Origin: Deltaproteobacteria bacterium
GTDB lineage: Bacteria > Desulfobacterota > Desulfarculia > Adiutricales > Adiutricaceae
Length of the DNA stretch: 5,306 nucleotides
Direction: 5' to 3'
NCBI GenBank assembly: GCA_031278835.1
Contig: JAITJP010000354.1
Span: 1 to 5,306 of the forward strand
This document shows, in pieces, positions 4,527 through 5,306 of the stretch; position 1 is the first letter of the stretch, and every line of letters begins with the position of its first letter. The translations under genes and the position numbers were made by a program. The notes below the pieces were generated by a model, which was not told the origin of the DNA, did no database searches, and saw only the letters and a list, made by a program, of their open reading frames with translations.

Positions 4527-5306
4527 ATGGGCGCTTCCCTGGAGCTTTTTTTTACCCAAGATGGCTACTCAAAACTGGCCTTGTTGCTGCTTTTGGGCTT
4601 ACCCCGGCTAACCGGGGCCTTGTCAATTAACCCAATTTTTAGCGGCGAGATTTTTTCCGGCCAAACCAAATTCGCCATCTGCGCGGCCATGTTCATGATC
4701 CCGGCCCCCAGCTTGGCTTTGGAGATTCCCACCATGCTGGCCTTTGAGCTGGGTTGGCCTTACTATCTGGCCATCATGGTCAAGGAAACCGCCCTGGGCT
4801 TGGCCATTGGTTGGGTCTCGGGCATAGTTTTTTGGGCCGTCCAGAGCGCCGGCTTGGTCATGGACAACCAAAGAGGCGCTTCCATGGCCACCGGCCAGGA
4901 CCCCCTGTCCGGGCAGGAAACCTCGCCCTTGGGCTCGCTCCTGTTTCAGGGCGTGGCCGTGGCCTTTTTCTTGGGCGGCGGTTTTGTGGCCTATCTACGT
5001 TTGATTTGGCTCTCCTATGAGCTTTGGCCCTTAACTTCTTTCCTGCCGACCTTTGGCTATGGGGTCGGACCCTTGTTTTTTATCTCCTTGGTCGATTGGC
5101 TGATGCTGCAAACCCTGCTTTTGGCCGGGCCGGTGGTGGCGGCTTGTTTACTAACCGACGTTTCTTTGGGCCTGGTTAACCGCTTCGCTTCCCAACTAAA
5201 CGTCTACGTTTTGTCCATGCCCATCAAAAGCGGTCTGACCATGTTTATCTTGGTTTCCTACTACGCCGCTTTGATCGCCCTGAGTCCGGAGCTTTTTGAG
5301 AAACTT
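4527..5306 (+). CDS. sctT: SctT (YscT/SpaR/FliR family) export gate protein, 3' end open
   Basis: The frame runs open from ATG 4527 to the window edge, 260 codons with no stop. YscT is about 261 aa, so nearly the whole protein is here and the stop should lie just outside. SctT is the single-copy (FliR-like) subunit that closes the SctR5-SctS4-SctT1 portal in the inner membrane. It has multiple hydrophobic segments (about 15-33, 47-63, 78-104, 138-160, 180-208, 235-253). Family motifs are DNQRG (113-117) followed by GQDPLSGQETSPLG, and near the end LLTDVSLGLVNRFASQLNVY (208-227) then LSMPIKS (229-235). The ribosome binding site is weak (AGG at 4517-4519, overlapping the sctS stop), suggesting coupling to sctS. 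The usual next gene, sctU, would lie downstream. Confidence 0.95.
   Translation, partial: MGASLELFFTQDGYSKLALLLLLGLPRLTGALSINPIFSGEIFSGQTKFAICAAMFMIPAPSLALEIPTMLAFELGWPYYLAIMVKETALGLAIGWVSGIVFWAVQSAGLVMDNQRGASMATGQDPLSGQETSPLGSLLFQGVAVAFFLGGGFVAYLRLIWLSYELWPLTSFLPTFGYGVGPLFFISLVDWLMLQTLLLAGPVVAACLLTDVSLGLVNRFASQLNVYVLSMPIKSGLTMFILVSYYAALIALSPELFEKL

Noticed and set aside
4754..5020. Plus-strand open frame of 88 codons inside sctT
   Set aside because: It is out of frame with sctT, which carries all the family motifs over the same bases; the Gly/His/Arg-rich product is typical of a shifted frame.

Overview
The window is a stretch of a type III secretion system (T3SS, injectisome) locus. All seven genes lie on the + strand. 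In order they are sctW (5' end cut off by the window edge), a SycN-like chaperone gene, sctX, sctY, sctV, sctS and sctT (stop codon beyond the right edge). I identified them by comparing the translations with family members from memory; no search was run.

The left part (1-3996) follows the Yersinia order yopN-tyeA-sycN-yscX-yscY-yscV, with the TyeA-like part fused to the C-terminus of the YopN-like gatekeeper. SctX and SctY are hallmarks of the Ysc family of injectisomes, so this is probably a Ysc-type system and not an Inv/Spa, Hrp or flagellar one. The likely roles are: SctW controls the order of secretion, the SycN-like protein is its chaperone, SctX and SctY work with the export gate, and SctV is the nonameric export-gate protein. 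The right part (4258-5306) encodes SctS and SctT, two of the three inner-membrane export-gate proteins. The third, SctR, normally encoded directly before sctS, is absent here.

The non-coding parts are unusual. A perfect 25-bp tandem duplication sits on the sctW/sycN junction. It changes the likely start of sycN and creates a 9-codon mini-ORF ending in a TTGA overlap with that start. Between sctX and sctY lies a strong hairpin with A and T tracts on its flanks and a G/C-only 8-bp tandem repeat in its core. The 261-bp gap between sctV and sctS holds several inverted and direct repeats, a T8-C-T8 tract after a hairpin (probable terminator), and a small hairpin covering the sctS ribosome binding site.

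The organism is a Gram-negative bacterium. The coding DNA is moderately GC-rich, strikingly full of GGCC, and uses TTG and TTA leucine codons freely beside CTG, which does not look like Yersinia, Pseudomonas or Vibrio. A Desulfobacterota-like (former Deltaproteobacteria) host is a guess only; the sequence does not settle the lineage.
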